A stretch of DNA of 44,672 bases from Hofstenia miamia (lineage: Eukaryota; Xenacoelomorpha; Acoela; Hofsteniidae), in contig CABFPE010000197.1 in NCBI GenBank assembly GCA_900660155.1, forward strand, positions 698,091 to 742,762, given 5' to 3'. Both the position numbers and the translations under genes were made by a program. Positions 44,634-44,672 of the stretch are shown here, one piece after another (the first letter of the stretch is position 1; each line of letters opens with the position of its first letter). The notes beneath the pieces were generated by a model. That model was not told the origin of the DNA, did not search any database, and saw only the letters and a list, made by a program, of their open reading frames with translations.

Positions 44634-44672
<39 letters not shown>
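44620..44672. repeat. (TA)n microsatellite at window end
   Basis: A TA run with one TACATACA interruption continuing to the last base. Confidence 0.95.

Noticed and set aside
1..44672. CRISPR array, bacterial operon or phage content
   Set aside because: No spaced direct repeats, no ribosome-binding sites and no prokaryotic gene packing; introns and animal transposons dominate.

Overview
This window looks like nuclear DNA from an invertebrate animal. It is strongly AT-rich, host coding sequence appears as short exons with GT-AG borders, and there are no bacterial operons or ribosome-binding sites. Most of the recognisable sequence is transposable-element debris from many classes. Both ends of the window, and several internal points, are (TA)n microsatellite. 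Five single N positions (4608, 22778, 23195, 24710, 39146) mark assembly joins; four lie beside duplicated sequence and one lies in a TA run. I cannot name the species.

Host genes. (1) 154-353 (+): a terminal exon of an unidentified protein. (2) 10010-16611 (-): the last four exons of a CREC-family (calumenin/reticulocalbin-like) protein, one EF-hand per exon, ending in HSEL, a KDEL-type ER retrieval signal. Its 5' exons were not found. (3) 24150-30429 (-): five phase-compatible exons of an unidentified protein that seems to repeat a beta-rich, extracellular-type unit. (4) 43622-43707 (+): one possible exon.

Mobile elements, left to right: a decayed DDE transposase (1.2-1.9 kb); a non-LTR RT scrap (2.1-2.3 kb); a 3'-end fragment and then a nearly complete CR1/L2-group retrotransposon on the minus strand (3.1-8.1 kb); an inverted RT scrap related to it (8.2-8.5 kb); a tRNA-like SINE next to an N-terminal scrap of a restriction-like-endonuclease retrotransposon (8.5-9.1 kb); a MITE and a 1.9-kb terminal-inverted-repeat transposon inside a CREC intron (13.3-15.8 kb); a 223-bp hairpin-bearing tandem repeat (18.7-19.1 kb); a Tigger/pogo-type MITE (19.3-19.7 kb); half a piggyBac (20.0-20.9 kb); a Dong/R4-like element in a TAA microsatellite (21.6-23.7 kb); a Penelope-like RT scrap (25.4-25.8 kb); a non-autonomous hAT with a perfect 8-bp target duplication (26.7-27.5 kb); a second CR1-like element (31.0-33.1 kb); and a GC-rich repeat plus an LTR-like segment (35.6-38.3 kb).

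The most informative unit is the element at 3.4-8.1 kb. ORF1 is an SGNH-hydrolase protein. ORF2 overlaps it by 11 nt and has a hydrophobic leader and a 2A-like ribosome-skipping motif ahead of an APE endonuclease and reverse transcriptase. The 3' end has a stem-loop followed by an ATCTT-type tail. The least assignable unit is the DNA transposon at 13891-15809. It has clear inverted repeats and a near-perfect 8-bp target duplication, and its transposase remnant does not match a superfamily I can name. The right-hand part (39.6-44.6 kb) is mostly featureless AT-rich DNA.
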